Below, in pieces: positions 44,865-53,727 of a DNA stretch of 64,000 nucleotides. The notes below the pieces were generated by a model. That model made no database searches. It saw nothing but the letters and a program-made list of their open reading frames with translations, and was not told where the DNA came from. The stretch spans positions 31,373 to 95,372 of the forward strand of contig NCGJ01000012.1 in NCBI GenBank assembly GCA_002281555.1, in the 5' to 3' direction. A program made the position numbers and the translations under genes. Positions within the stretch are counted from its first letter, which is position 1. Each line of letters begins with the position of its first letter. The DNA is from Hydrogenophilales bacterium 28-61-23 (GTDB lineage: Bacteria; Pseudomonadota; Gammaproteobacteria; Burkholderiales; Thiobacillaceae).

Positions 44865-46145
44865 TCACTCAGCCAGAGATAGCCCAACCGGAGATAGCCC
44901 AACCGGAGATAGCCCAGCCGGAGATAGCCCAGCCGGAAACAGATAACCCGCCTGATACCAGAGGTGCAGCAGACCGACGAGTTCCGGGCATTGTTCCTGT
45001 TCGCATTTGCTCGGCGGCAGCATGCGCTGGTCGGCGAGATCGCACAGCTTGGCGCGGAGTGGCGGCGAGGCTTCCAGACGTTCTCCGTTCATGAAGAAGG
45101 CCTCGCCCCGGAACAGCATCTGGCTGCGCGCATCGAGTGCGACGCCGTGTTTCCGGATTGCCTTGGAGAATGCGGCGAGCGATTTCGGCCGTTCCGGCGG
45201 GTCGAAAAAAACATGGGCTTTCGGTTCGCTGAGATAGCGGCCAAGAAAATCGGCGATCTCGGCCTTGTCCCAACGTACAGCGGCGCGGATGGTTTTTTCG
45301 GCCCAGTCGAGCATGGCGCTGGGGATTTCGGCGACATGCTTCGGGCGTTTCAACTCGGGGTCGGCGTACATGCCGGGCAGTTCGAGTTTGTCTTGCAGGT
45401 GGGTCAGAAACTGGCCGACGATTTCGTCGGACTTGGGCGCGCGGAAGCCGACCGACCAGGTCATGCAGTCGGTCAGCGCGACGCCGTTGTGGGCCAGTTG
45501 CGGCGGCAGGTAGAGCATGTCGCCGGGTTCCAGTTCCCAGCTTTGATCGACGCGGAATTCTTTCAGGATGCGCAGCGGCGCGCCTTCGACGACAGTCAGG
45601 TCGTCCTGCGCGCTGATCTCCCAGCGGCGGCGGCCCTGGCCCTGGATCAGAAACACGTCGTAGGAGTCGAAATGTGGGCCGACGCCGCCGCCGGGCGGGG
45701 CGAAACTGACCATCAGGTCGTCGAGGCGGGCGGCGGGGATGAAGTCGAACCGATGCAGCAGCCAGTCGCCTTGCGGCAGCAGATGGTTGACGCCGGAGAC
45801 CAGCAGGCTCCAGTTTTTCTTGGGCAAGCCGCTCAGTTCTTCCGGTTCGAACGGGCCGTACTCGAGCTGGCATAGTCCGCGCTTGAATTGCACCAGGCGG
45901 GCCTCGGAATTGTCCTGGCAGGCGAGTTCGGAAAGACTGTCTCGATTCAGCCAGTCACCGAAGTCGGGTAATGCCTGGCGAACCAGCAGCGGTTTCTTGT
46001 GCCAGTGTTCGGCAAGAAATTTTTCGACCGACATGCCGCCGAGCAGACGTTGCAGGGAATAATCCGCTTCCGTAAAAGTCTTGCCTTGCTGGATAAGGCT
46101 GGCGTGCTTGGGTTTACGCGCGGGTTTGTCCGGATGTTTATCCAT
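44865..46145 (-). CDS. roxA: Ribosomal protein uL16 3-hydroxylase (RoxA-type)
   Basis: A 426-residue JmjC/cupin 2-oxoglutarate oxygenase of the YcfD/RoxA family, which hydroxylates an Arg of ribosomal protein L16. The iron triad is visible as GPHFDSYDVFLIQG (HxD) and LPPQLAHNG (distal His), with WEISAQDD after the first pair; N-terminal LAEHWHKKPLLVRQA is the family start. The C-terminal domain ends in (AGLSP)(VGLSP) pentapeptides encoded by a 15-bp tandem repeat that is probably extra to the family. It is divergent from bcp with a 35-base gap. Confidence 0.9.
   Translation of the reverse strand: MDKHPDKPARKPKHASLIQQGKTFTEADYSLQRLLGGMSVEKFLAEHWHKKPLLVRQALPDFGDWLNRDSLSELACQDNSEARLVQFKRGLCQLEYGPFEPEELSGLPKKNWSLLVSGVNHLLPQGDWLLHRFDFIPAARLDDLMVSFAPPGGGVGPHFDSYDVFLIQGQGRRRWEISAQDDLTVVEGAPLRILKEFRVDQSWELEPGDMLYLPPQLAHNGVALTDCMTWSVGFRAPKSDEIVGQFLTHLQDKLELPGMYADPELKRPKHVAEIPSAMLDWAEKTIRAAVRWDKAEIADFLGRYLSEPKAHVFFDPPERPKSLAAFSKAIRKHGVALDARSQMLFRGEAFFMNGERLEASPPLRAKLCDLADQRMLPPSKCEQEQCPELVGLLHLWYQAGYLFPAGLSPAGLSPVGLSPVGLSLAE
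44876..44935. repeat. Four 15-bp tandem repeats at the 3' end of roxA
   Basis: gagatagcccaaccg occurs twice (44876-44905), then gagatagcccagccg twice (44906-44935). Length is a multiple of three, so copy-number change adds or removes pentapeptides (GLSPV or GLSPA) at the RoxA C-terminus without a frameshift. Confidence 0.92.
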
Positions 46146-46150
46146 ATAAT
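46145..46150 (+). promoter_or_regulatory. Possible -10 box of bcp
   Basis: A perfect tataat lies 31 bases before the bcp ATG and at the roxA start codon. No good -35 hexamer is found at 16-18 bases upstream, so this is tentative. Confidence 0.35.
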
Positions 46151-46180
46151 GCTTTCGATATATTGCGAGGGGTTGGAACC

Positions 46181-46642
46181 ATGCTGAACAGCGGTGAGCG
46201 AGCGCCGAATTTCGAACTTCCCGACGCGGATATGAGCATCGCCAAAATGGCGGATTACCTGCCCAAGCCGCTCGTGCTGTTCTTTTACGTGCGGGATGAT
46301 ACGCCCGGCTGTACGACCGAAGCGATCGAGTTCAGCGACCTGGAAAACGACTTTGCACGCTTGAATTGCGCGGTAGTCGGCGTGTCGCGCGACGATTGCA
46401 TTCGGCATGCCACGTTTCGGGATAAACACGGCATCACGGTGCGTTTGCTGGCCGATAAAGATGGCGTCGCCTGTCACGACTATGGTGTTCTGGTGACCAG
46501 AGAGGTCGATGGCGTCATGCGCGAAGGGGTCAATCGCACCACTTTCATCATCGATGGCCAGGGCATGATTGCGCATGTTCTGACTGGCGTGACCCCGAAA
46601 GGACACGCCGCTGAAGTTTTTAAACTTGTTAAGGAGCTTTAA
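46181..46642 (+). CDS. bcp: Thiol peroxidase (Bcp/PrxQ peroxiredoxin)
   Basis: A 153-residue peroxiredoxin. The peroxidatic Cys is in DDTPGCTTEAIEF near residue 47 (TPGCT); the Arg region is VGVSRDDCIRHATFRDKHG, where the extra Cys may be resolving. It reduces H2O2 and organic peroxides in the cytoplasm. ATG 46181 follows the ribosome site gagggg. slyD starts on the next base after its stop. Confidence 0.9.
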   Translation: MLNSGERAPNFELPDADMSIAKMADYLPKPLVLFFYVRDDTPGCTTEAIEFSDLENDFARLNCAVVGVSRDDCIRHATFRDKHGITVRLLADKDGVACHDYGVLVTREVDGVMREGVNRTTFIIDGQGMIAHVLTGVTPKGHAAEVFKLVKEL

Positions 46643-47128
46643 GTGCAAATCGGTAAAGACACGGTAGTAGCGCTGACCTATCGGCTCAGCACCCTGGATG
46701 GCGAGATGCTGGAAGAGGCGCTCGCGGATTCCCCGGCGGTTTATCTGCAGGGCGGTTACGACGGTATTTTCCCGCGCGTGGAAGCCGCGCTCGAAGGCCA
46801 GGGCGTGGGCGCGGAACTCGATCTGGTGCTGGAACCGGACGATGCGTTCGGTGAGTACGACGCCGAACTGGTCAAGGTCGAGCCGGCCGATGTCTTCCCG
46901 GAAGAGGTGAAGATCGGCATGCAGCTTGAAGGCGTCAGCGATGACGGCGAACACGTCATGCTCTACACCGTGACCGATGTGGCGGACGGCAAGGTGGTGG
47001 TCGATGGCAATCATCCGCTGGCCGGACAGAGCCTGCGCATTCAGTGCGTGGTGCATTCGGTGCGCGCGGCTTCGGCGGAAGAAGTCGAGCACGGCCATGT
47101 CCATGGCGAGCACGGCCATCATCATTGA
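46643..47128 (+). CDS. slyD: FKBP-type prolyl isomerase SlyD-like
   Basis: A 161-residue SlyD: FKBP domain split by the insert-in-flap (GDTVVALTYRL-like KDTVVALTYRLSTLDG, YLQGGYDGIFPRVEAALEG, NHPLAGQSLRI) and a C-terminal His-rich tail EHGHVHGEHGHHH that binds Ni/Zn. Start is a GTG, set by the aaggag site that lies in the end of bcp. In E. coli SlyD supplies nickel to HypB, so it may cooperate with the hyp genes of this window. Confidence 0.9.
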   Translation: MQIGKDTVVALTYRLSTLDGEMLEEALADSPAVYLQGGYDGIFPRVEAALEGQGVGAELDLVLEPDDAFGEYDAELVKVEPADVFPEEVKIGMQLEGVSDDGEHVMLYTVTDVADGKVVVDGNHPLAGQSLRIQCVVHSVRAASAEEVEHGHVHGEHGHHH

Positions 47129-47139
47129 TGCCTGCCACG

Positions 47140-47158
47140 GGAGCGGGTTTCCCGCTCC
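47140..47158. terminator. Hairpin after slyD
   Basis: ggagcggg, ttt, cccgctcc: a perfect eight-bp stem 12 bases after the slyD stop. A T-rich stretch (ccccttttagcc) follows only 17 bases later, so this may be a repeat-type hairpin as well as a terminator. Confidence 0.5.
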
Positions 47159-47197
47159 TGTAGAATCCGTTCCCCTTTTAGCCGAACCATTACCGAC

Positions 47198-48163
47198 ATG
47201 AAGCTGACCTTTCTCGACTTCGAACAGCCTATCGCCGAACTGGAGACGAAGATCGAGGAGTTGTCCGAAGTGCAGGGCGATCCCGCACTCGACATCTCCG
47301 AAGAGATCGAGCGTTTGCGCAAAAAGAGCGCGGCGTTGACCAAGCAGATCTACGGCAAGCTCAACGCCTGGCAGATTTCGCAGGTCGCGCGTCATCCGCA
47401 ACGTCCCTACACGCTTGATTACGTGAAAGGCCTGTTCACCGAGTTCGAGGAGTTGCATGGCGACCGCGCATTCGCCGACGACCCGGCCATCGTCGGCGGC
47501 CTGGCCCGGTTCCAGGGCGAGACGGTGATGGTCATCGGCCATCAGAAAGGGCGCGATACCAAGGAGCGCCAATACCGCAACTTCGGCATGCCGCGTCCGG
47601 AGGGCTATCGCAAGGCGCTGCGCCTGATGCGCCTGGCCGAGAAATTCCGGATTCCGGTATTCACCTTCATCGACACGCCGGGTGCTTATCCCGGTATCGA
47701 CGCGGAAGAACGCGGCCAGTCCGAAGCTATCGCGCGCAATCTGTACGTGATGGCCGAACTGAAAACACCGGTGATCTGTACCGTGATCGGCGAGGGCGGT
47801 TCCGGCGGCGCGCTGGCGATCGGCGTCGGCGATGCGCTGATCATGCTGCAATACGCCACCTATTCGGTGATTTCGCCGGAAGGGTGCGCCTCTATTCTGT
47901 GGAAGAGCGCCGACAAGGCCTCGCTGGCGGCGGAAGCGCTGGGCATTACCGCGCCCAAGCTGAAAACCCTGGGCTTGATCGATCAGATCGTCACCGAACC
48001 GCTCGGCGGCGCGCACCGCGACCCGGATGAGATGCTGGTATCGCTGCGTAAAGCCTTGTCCGAAACATTGGTCAGTGTCCGCGAGAAACCGCTCAATGGT
48101 TTGCTCAATACGCGTTATGCCCGCCTCATGGGTTACGGAAAATTCAAGGAAGGCCGCGCCTGA
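47198..48163 (+). CDS. accA: Acetyl-CoA carboxylase carboxyltransferase subunit alpha
   Basis: A 321-residue AccA. The N-terminal [22 protein letters not shown] coiled region, [53 protein letters not shown] and [15 protein letters not shown] are all conserved. It forms the carboxyltransferase with AccD, which must be encoded elsewhere, and makes malonyl-CoA. tilS follows 19 bases downstream, an arrangement common in betaproteobacteria. Confidence 0.97.
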   Translation: MKLTFLDFEQPIAELETKIEELSEVQGDPALDISEEIERLRKKSAALTKQIYGKLNAWQISQVARHPQRPYTLDYVKGLFTEFEELHGDRAFADDPAIVGGLARFQGETVMVIGHQKGRDTKERQYRNFGMPRPEGYRKALRLMRLAEKFRIPVFTFIDTPGAYPGIDAEERGQSEAIARNLYVMAELKTPVICTVIGEGGSGGALAIGVGDALIMLQYATYSVISPEGCASILWKSADKASLAAEALGITAPKLKTLGLIDQIVTEPLGGAHRDPDEMLVSLRKALSETLVSVREKPLNGLLNTRYARLMGYGKFKEGRA

Positions 48164-48182
48164 TTTCTGACGGCGCCATGCC

Positions 48183-49565
48183 ATGACCGAGGCCAGGGAT
48201 CCGGCCGCAGACCCGCTGGCCGCCCTGGTTGCCGCCAGCCTCGAACGCCATATTCAACCGGCTAGCCACCTGACTGTCGGTTACTCCGGCGGGCTCGATT
48301 CCAGCGTCCTGTTGCGTCTGCTTGCCGGCTTGCGCGATTCCGCGCGCTTCTCGCCGAACTTCACGCTTGCCGCCGTTCACGTCCACCACGGTTTGTCGCC
48401 CCAGGCCGACGCCTGGGCACAACACTGCGCTCAGGTTTGTCTTGATCTGAATGTGCCGTTGGCGATCCATCGGGTCGAAGTTCGCCTGGACGGAAATGGG
48501 CTGGAGGCGGCGGCCCGTGCCGCGCGCTACCGCGTTTATGCGGAACTGGACACCGATTTTCTGGTTCTGGCGCACCACCGCGACGACCAGGCCGAGACCG
48601 TCTTGCTGCAACTCATGCGCGGCGCCGGGCTGAAGGGCCTGGCGGCGATGCCCGAACTGCGCCGGCTGGTGGACCATGTGGCGCTGTTGCGGCCGTTGCT
48701 GGCGGCAAGCCGGGCTGAAATTGCCGTCTGGGCTGAACGATCCGCTATCGGCTGGATTGAGGATGAAAGCAACGCGGACGTCCGTTTGGCTCGCAATGCG
48801 CTCAGGCATGAAGTGATGCCGCCGCTGGCCGCCCGCTTCCCGGCGGCAGCCCAGGTACTGTCGCAAGCGGCGACTCGCTTTGCCGAGACCGCGTCGTTGC
48901 TCGACGCATTGGCCGATCTGGACGGCGCCGTGGTTTCGGCCGATGGCCTGGCTTTATCGGCGCTACGCGCGCTGCCAGAGGCGCGCGCGCGCAATGTGTT
49001 GCGTCGCTTTCTGGCGCGATCGGGCGTGGAGATTCATCAGGAATCATTGCGTGAGGCGCTGCGACAACTGCTCGGCGCACGACAGGATGCGCAAGTGCGG
49101 GTCGATTTCGGCGCAAGCTCTCTGCGCTTGCATCGGCAACGGGTGGTGCTTGCGCACGATCGGCAATCGCCCGCTGTACCCGTGGCGGAGAAGGTGCCGT
49201 GGCACGGTGAAACCTGCCTGGAGCTGGGCGGGGCGGGACGCTTGTCGGGGTGCTTGTCGGGCTGCTTGTATTTCCAGGCCATGACCGGGGCCGGGATCAG
49301 GCTATCCCCAGGCGATGTCAGCATCCGGCATCGCCTGGGCGGCGAGCGTTTGCGTCCGGAGCCGGGCCGGCCGCGCCGCACGCTGAAGAATTTGCTGCGC
49401 GAGGCGGCGATTCCCGCTTGGCAGCGGCAAGCGCTACCACTGGTTTATGTCGACGAAACGCTGGTCTGGGCGGCGGGTGTGGGCGCGGACCGCGACTTCC
49501 TGGTCAAACCGGATGAAACCGGCTGGCTTATTTCGTGGCGGGCGGCGCTGAATAAGGCAGTGTAA
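48183..49565 (+). CDS. tilS: tRNA(Ile)-lysidine synthase
   Basis: A 460-residue TilS. The PP-loop is VGYSGGLDSSVLL near residue 35; AVHVHHGLSPQAD, LAHHRDDQAETVLLQLMRGAGLKGL and RPLL are family blocks, and the C-terminal domain has GGERLRP near 380. It converts C34 of tRNA-Ile(CAU) to lysidine. Near residue 355 a 12-bp tandem repeat encodes LSGCLSGC-type tetrapeptides. The 3' end overlaps the convergent SPOR gene by 38 bases. Confidence 0.94.
   Translation: MTEARDPAADPLAALVAASLERHIQPASHLTVGYSGGLDSSVLLRLLAGLRDSARFSPNFTLAAVHVHHGLSPQADAWAQHCAQVCLDLNVPLAIHRVEVRLDGNGLEAAARAARYRVYAELDTDFLVLAHHRDDQAETVLLQLMRGAGLKGLAAMPELRRLVDHVALLRPLLAASRAEIAVWAERSAIGWIEDESNADVRLARNALRHEVMPPLAARFPAAAQVLSQAATRFAETASLLDALADLDGAVVSADGLALSALRALPEARARNVLRRFLARSGVEIHQESLREALRQLLGARQDAQVRVDFGASSLRLHRQRVVLAHDRQSPAVPVAEKVPWHGETCLELGGAGRLSGCLSGCLYFQAMTGAGIRLSPGDVSIRHRLGGERLRPEPGRPRRTLKNLLREAAIPAWQRQALPLVYVDETLVWAAGVGADRDFLVKPDETGWLISWRAALNKAV
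49239..49274. repeat. Three 12-bp tandem repeats inside tilS
   Basis: Units at 49239, 49251 and 49263 share (c/t)gcttgtc(g)ggg and encode RLSG, CLSG, CLYF. The third unit is degenerate. Confidence 0.7.
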
Positions 49566-50205
49566 CCAGCGCGTTATAACCAAGCTTGCGCATCTCGACC
49601 TGGGCTTTTTCCGCTTCCTGGCGATTCAGGAACGGGCCGATTTGAACGCGTGCTTCCAGGTGCGCGCGTATGCCCTGCTTGTTCAATTTATTCACCAGTT
49701 CGCGCGCATTGTCCGGGTTGGCGAACACGCCCAACTGCACGATATAGCCGTTGCCAGCGCCTGGCGGCGGGACTTGCGGCATGGCTTGCGGCGGGACGGC
49801 GGCGGGGCGGCTGGGCGGAACGGGAGTCTGCATGGGCCGTGGCGCCGATTGTGGCGCCGGCGTCGATCTGGGGGCGTTGCTGACTCGGGGCGGCGGGGGC
49901 GGTGATTCGGCTTGTTTGGTGGCGGCGGGAGTCGATGGCGCCGCTGTTTCCTGATCGGGCGGGGGCGTTTCCGCATCCGGCGCCGGGGCTTCCGTCTCGG
50001 GCGCCCGCACTTCGGGCTGCGGTGCGGCGACTATCGGCGCGGGCGCGCTGGCCGCGGGCACGGTCTTTTTCGGGGCGACTCCGCCTTGGTCTAGCCACCA
50101 TAATCCGCCCAGAGCGGCTACGGTGACGGCCCCCGCAACAGCCAGACGCAGCAGCGCCTTTTTTTTGACATCTTCGTTTTCCGGTATCCCGTTTTCGGCT
50201 GGCAT
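49528..50205 (-). CDS. SPOR-domain inner-membrane protein (FtsN-like)
   Basis: A 225-residue protein: a short cytoplasmic N-terminus, one membrane helix (LRLAVAGAVTVAALGGLWWL near 19-38), a long Pro/Ala-rich periplasmic linker (45-145) and a C-terminal SPOR domain (YIVQLGVFANPDNARELVNKL, RVQIGPFLNRQEAEKA). SPOR domains bind denuded glycan at the septum, so a cell-division role like FtsN or DedD is likely. The order tilS then a convergent SPOR gene is chance-like. Pro-rich linker codons give high G+C. Confidence 0.87.
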   Translation of the reverse strand: MPAENGIPENEDVKKKALLRLAVAGAVTVAALGGLWWLDQGGVAPKKTVPAASAPAPIVAAPQPEVRAPETEAPAPDAETPPPDQETAAPSTPAATKQAESPPPPPRVSNAPRSTPAPQSAPRPMQTPVPPSRPAAVPPQAMPQVPPPGAGNGYIVQLGVFANPDNARELVNKLNKQGIRAHLEARVQIGPFLNRQEAEKAQVEMRKLGYNALVTLPYSAPPATK

Positions 50206-50407
50206 TCATGTCTCCTGATAGCGCGCTGGATCGGCCGTTGGGTTGGCGTATCGCCTTTATTTTAGGGGCGTTTCGTGGTAACTTGCGCACGCTTTTTTGC
50301 ATCGATTCAATCCTTTGGCGCATGCTGTATCCGGTGCCGCCAACATGCTTACCCGCGCTATTCCGCATTTACAAGCTTTTACCTTTACCCCCCAATCGGA
50401 GAAAAAA

Positions 50408-50833
50408 ATGGCTGTTGAACGTACCCTGTCGATTATCAAACCTGACGCTGTCGCCAAGAATGTAATCGGCCAGATCTACACCCGTTTTGAATCCAACGGA
50501 CTCAAAATCATCGCTTCCCGCATGGCGCATTTGTCGCGTGCCGAAGCCGAAGGCTTCTACGCCGTGCACAAAGGTCGTCCCTTCTTCAACGATCTGGTCG
50601 AGTTCATGACCTCCGGCCCGGTCATGATCCAGGCACTGGAAGGTGAAAACGCCATCGCCAAGAACCGCGAACTGATGGGCGCCACCGACCCCAAGAAAGC
50701 CGATGCCGGTACCATCCGCGCCGACTTTGCCACCAGCATCGACGCCAATGCGGTTCATGGTTCGGATGCTGCCGAAACCGCCGCTGTCGAGATCGCTTAT
50801 TTCTTCCCGGCCAGCCAGGTTTATTCCCGCTAA
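50408..50833 (+). CDS. ndk: Nucleoside diphosphate kinase
   Basis: A 141-residue [21 protein letters not shown] at the start and the catalytic His in [12 protein letters not shown] near residue 117. It balances NTP pools using ATP. ATG 50408 follows a gagaaaa purine-rich site; longer frames upstream are non-coding. First gene of the conserved ndk-rlmN-pilF-rodZ-ispG-hisS-yfgM-bamB-der series. Confidence 0.97.
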   Translation: MAVERTLSIIKPDAVAKNVIGQIYTRFESNGLKIIASRMAHLSRAEAEGFYAVHKGRPFFNDLVEFMTSGPVMIQALEGENAIAKNRELMGATDPKKADAGTIRADFATSIDANAVHGSDAAETAAVEIAYFFPASQVYSR

Positions 50834-50864
50834 GTCGTCGGTGTTTTCTTGAACCGCCGTTGAT

Positions 50865-51980
50865 GTGAACCGAGTTAATCTCCTCGACTTCGATTTGCCC
50901 GGTCTCGTCGCTTTCTTTGAAAGCATCGGCGAGAAGCCTTTCCGCGCGCGCCAGGTGCTGCAATGGCTGCATCAGCGTGGCGCGGACGATTTCGAGCAGA
51001 TGACCGATCTGGCCAAATCGCTGCGTATTCGCTTGCCCGAGGTGGCCGAGATTCGGCCGCCGGTATTGGGCCACGAACAATGCTCCAGCGATGGCACACG
51101 CAAATGGCTGCTGGAAGTGGGCCCGAACAACAGGGTCGAAACCGTGTTCATTCCCGAGGACGATCGCGGCACCTTGTGCGTTTCGTCCCAGGTCGGCTGC
51201 GCCCTGGATTGCGCTTTCTGTTCCACCGGTAAACAAGGTTTCAACCGTAATCTTTCCGCCGCTGAAATCATTGGCCAGTTGTGGTGGGCGAACAAGGCCT
51301 TGCAGCGCGATCCCTTGCACGCTTCGGGAAACAAGGGCGAGCGCATCATTTCCAACGTGGTGCTGATGGGCATGGGCGAGCCTCTGCTCAATTTCGACAA
51401 CACGGTGGCGGCGGTCTCCCTGATGCTGGATGACCATGCCTATGGCTTGTCACGCCGTCGCGTCACCATTTCCACCTCCGGTATCGTGCCGGCGATGGAT
51501 CGGTTGCGCGAAAAACTGCCGGTTGCGCTGGCTGTTTCGCTGCACGCGCCCAACGATGCTCTGCGCGACCAGTTGGTGCCGGTGAATCGTAAATATCCGC
51601 TCAAGGAATTGATGGCCGCATGCAAGCGCTATGTTGTGGACGGGCCGCGCGATTTCATTACCTTCGAATACGTCATGCTCGACGGCGTCAACGATCAGCT
51701 CGAGCATGTTGAACAATTGCTGCACCTGACGCGCGACATTTCCTGCAAATTCAATTTGATCCCATTTAATCCGTTCCCCAATTCCGGTTTCAAGCGCTCG
51801 CCCGCCGAGCGTGTGCGCAAATTTGCTTATCAACTGATGGATGCCGGCAAAGTCGCCACCACGCGCAAGACGCGCGGCGACGACATCGATGCCGCCTGCG
51901 GTCAACTGGCCGGCCAGGTTGAGGACAAATCGAAGCGGACACAGAAATTCATACTCGAACGTACAGTGATGGCGGCATGA
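50865..51980 (+). CDS. rlmN: 23S rRNA (A2503-C2)/tRNA (A37-C2) methyltransferase RlmN
   Basis: A 371-residue radical SAM methyltransferase. The cluster motif is [19 protein letters not shown] (CX3CX2C) near 111-118, with [11 protein letters not shown] and the C-terminal catalytic Cys in [13 protein letters not shown]. The first codon is GTG (50865), giving [14 protein letters not shown]; an ATG two bases before is out of frame. It overlaps pilF by four bases. Confidence 0.96.
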   Translation: MNRVNLLDFDLPGLVAFFESIGEKPFRARQVLQWLHQRGADDFEQMTDLAKSLRIRLPEVAEIRPPVLGHEQCSSDGTRKWLLEVGPNNRVETVFIPEDDRGTLCVSSQVGCALDCAFCSTGKQGFNRNLSAAEIIGQLWWANKALQRDPLHASGNKGERIISNVVLMGMGEPLLNFDNTVAAVSLMLDDHAYGLSRRRVTISTSGIVPAMDRLREKLPVALAVSLHAPNDALRDQLVPVNRKYPLKELMAACKRYVVDGPRDFITFEYVMLDGVNDQLEHVEQLLHLTRDISCKFNLIPFNPFPNSGFKRSPAERVRKFAYQLMDAGKVATTRKTRGDDIDAACGQLAGQVEDKSKRTQKFILERTVMAA

Positions 51981-52816
51981 GCGGCACCTCCATTTTTTTG
52001 GCGGCCGGCTGTCGTCGATTCATGCTGACGCTGCTGATTCTGGCTCCGCTGCTGTCGGGTTGTGCCGGCAACCAGCAGACCCGCAGTGGCAATCCGGAAG
52101 CGCGTCCATCGGGTGAAGAGAACTTGAGCGCGCGTTTGCATACCGAGCTGGCCGCCGGTTATTTCGCCCGCGCCCAATATGCCGTGGCGCTGCAGGAATT
52201 GCGCAAGGCCCTGGATGCCGACAACAACTACGCGCCGGCCTACAGCATTCTTGGCGTGGTGCATGCCGAGTTGCGCGAGGATAAGGATGCCGAAACGCAC
52301 TATCGGCGCGCGGTCGAGTTGTCGCCTAATTATTCGGAAGCGCATAACAACTTCGGGCTTTTTTTGTGCAAGCGCGGCCGGCCGGCGGAAGCGCTGAAGC
52401 ACTTTGAGGCCGCGCTGGCCAATCCGCTTTATGCGACGCCGGAAATGGCTCTGGCGAATGCCGGAAATTGCGCGTTGGAAAAGGGTGATCTGGCGCAGGC
52501 AGAACTCTATTTCGGGCGTTCGTTGAAGCGTGTTTCCAATCAGACGGCCGCGTTGCTGGGCATGGCTGACCTGCATTCCAGGCAGGGTCGGTGGCTCGCG
52601 GCGCGCAGTGTGTTGCGCCAGCTTGGCGCGCAGTTTGGCGATCTGGCCGAGCTGGGCGCGCAGGCGTTATGGCTGGGCGTTCGCGCTGAGCGTCAACTTG
52701 GCGACCGCGAGGCCGAGGCTAATTACGGCGCTCAATTACGTCGCCGCTATCCAGAGTCGATGCAGGCGCAGTGGTTGATTTCTGGACAGTATGACCAACT
52801 GGGGAGTCCGCTATGA
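51977..52816 (+). CDS. pilF: Type IV pilus biogenesis lipoprotein PilF/PilW (TPR)
   Basis: A 279-residue lipoprotein. A signal peptide ends at the lipobox LLSGC near residue 30; five to six TPR repeats follow ([60 protein letters not shown], and others). PilF is the pilotin that helps PilQ secretin reach and assemble in the outer membrane. It matches the pilin operon at 31-38 kb. It overlaps rlmN and rodZ by four bases each. Confidence 0.9.
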   Translation: MSGTSIFLAAGCRRFMLTLLILAPLLSGCAGNQQTRSGNPEARPSGEENLSARLHTELAAGYFARAQYAVALQELRKALDADNNYAPAYSILGVVHAELREDKDAETHYRRAVELSPNYSEAHNNFGLFLCKRGRPAEALKHFEAALANPLYATPEMALANAGNCALEKGDLAQAELYFGRSLKRVSNQTAALLGMADLHSRQGRWLAARSVLRQLGAQFGDLAELGAQALWLGVRAERQLGDREAEANYGAQLRRRYPESMQAQWLISGQYDQLGSPL

Positions 52817-53700
52817 GTGACGTTTTCCAAGCGAATTTCGGCGCCCAGCTGAAGGAGGCGCGAGAAGCCAGACAGATGTCGCAGGGCGAAGTCGCGGCCA
52901 AGCTGAAGTTGACGGCACGCCAGATCGAAGCGCTCGAGAACGAAGAATTCGGCCTCTTGCCGAGTGAGTTGTTCGTGCGAGGTTTCGTCCGGAATTACGC
53001 CCGACTGGTCGGTTTGGAGCCTGACAGGCTGATTGCCCCCATCAACGTTCGGGCTACCGTATCCGAAACCATTACCGCGCCGAATGCGGGGTTGAACGTG
53101 GGTTCCAGCGGCCTGCGTCGTTGGGTGATTTATCCCATGATTGCCGGCGCGATATTTCTGGTGCTGGTTACGGCGCTCTATTACTGGTTGCGCCAGGGCG
53201 AGGATGTGTTGATTTCGTCCCCCCCCGAGGTGGCGACCCAGGCCCCCGCCAGTCTCGAGCCGATTGTTTCCGGTCCGCCTTCTCCGGCGGTTGAATTGGC
53301 TGAAAATGTGGAATCGACTTTGCCCGCCAATACGCCAGCCCTTCCCGCCGAGCCCGTTATGCCGGCGACCGAGGTCAAACCTGACTCCGTGCCTTCGGCA
53401 ATGCCGCAGCTTACTCCGGCGGTCAATCCAGTGGCGCCAAACGCCGCGCTCAGCCAGGCGTCGAGTACGCGCAGCATGCGCTTCGAACCGGCTCAGGATG
53501 CCTGGATTCAGGTGATCGATGGCAAGGGCAGCCGTTTTTCAAAACTGGTGCGCGCGGGTGCGTCCGAGTCGTTTTCCGGCGAGCCGCCATTTCGTTTGGT
53601 GGTCGGTGAGGCCGCGTTGGTCAAATTGACTTACAACGGCCACAGCATCGACCTGACCCCATTCATAGGCGAGAAAGTCGCCCGTCTGACTTTGGAATGA
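52813..53700 (+). CDS. rodZ: Cytoskeletal HTH protein RodZ
   Basis: A 295-residue RodZ. N-terminal Xre-like HTH (KEAREARQMSQGEVAAKLKL, FVRGFVRNYARLVGL), one membrane helix (VIYPMIAGAIFLVLVTALYYW near 98-118), a Pro/Ala-rich periplasmic linker and a DUF4115 beta domain (AWIQVIDGKGSRF, EPPFRLVVGEAALV). It links MreB to the cell-wall elongation machinery. It overlaps pilF by four bases. Confidence 0.92.
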   Translation: MSDVFQANFGAQLKEAREARQMSQGEVAAKLKLTARQIEALENEEFGLLPSELFVRGFVRNYARLVGLEPDRLIAPINVRATVSETITAPNAGLNVGSSGLRRWVIYPMIAGAIFLVLVTALYYWLRQGEDVLISSPPEVATQAPASLEPIVSGPPSPAVELAENVESTLPANTPALPAEPVMPATEVKPDSVPSAMPQLTPAVNPVAPNAALSQASSTRSMRFEPAQDAWIQVIDGKGSRFSKLVRAGASESFSGEPPFRLVVGEAALVKLTYNGHSIDLTPFIGEKVARLTLE

Positions 53701-53727
53701 GCGCGTTGGAATGATCGGAATCCCGCA

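Noticed and set aside
44876..44935. Possible CRISPR array
   Set aside because: Units are only 15 bp, directly adjacent with no spacers, and in frame within roxA.
45947..48184. 745-codon minus-strand open frame over bcp, slyD and accA
   Set aside because: Antisense shadow of three recognised genes. No ribosome site or family motif, and its last part runs in a different frame through roxA.
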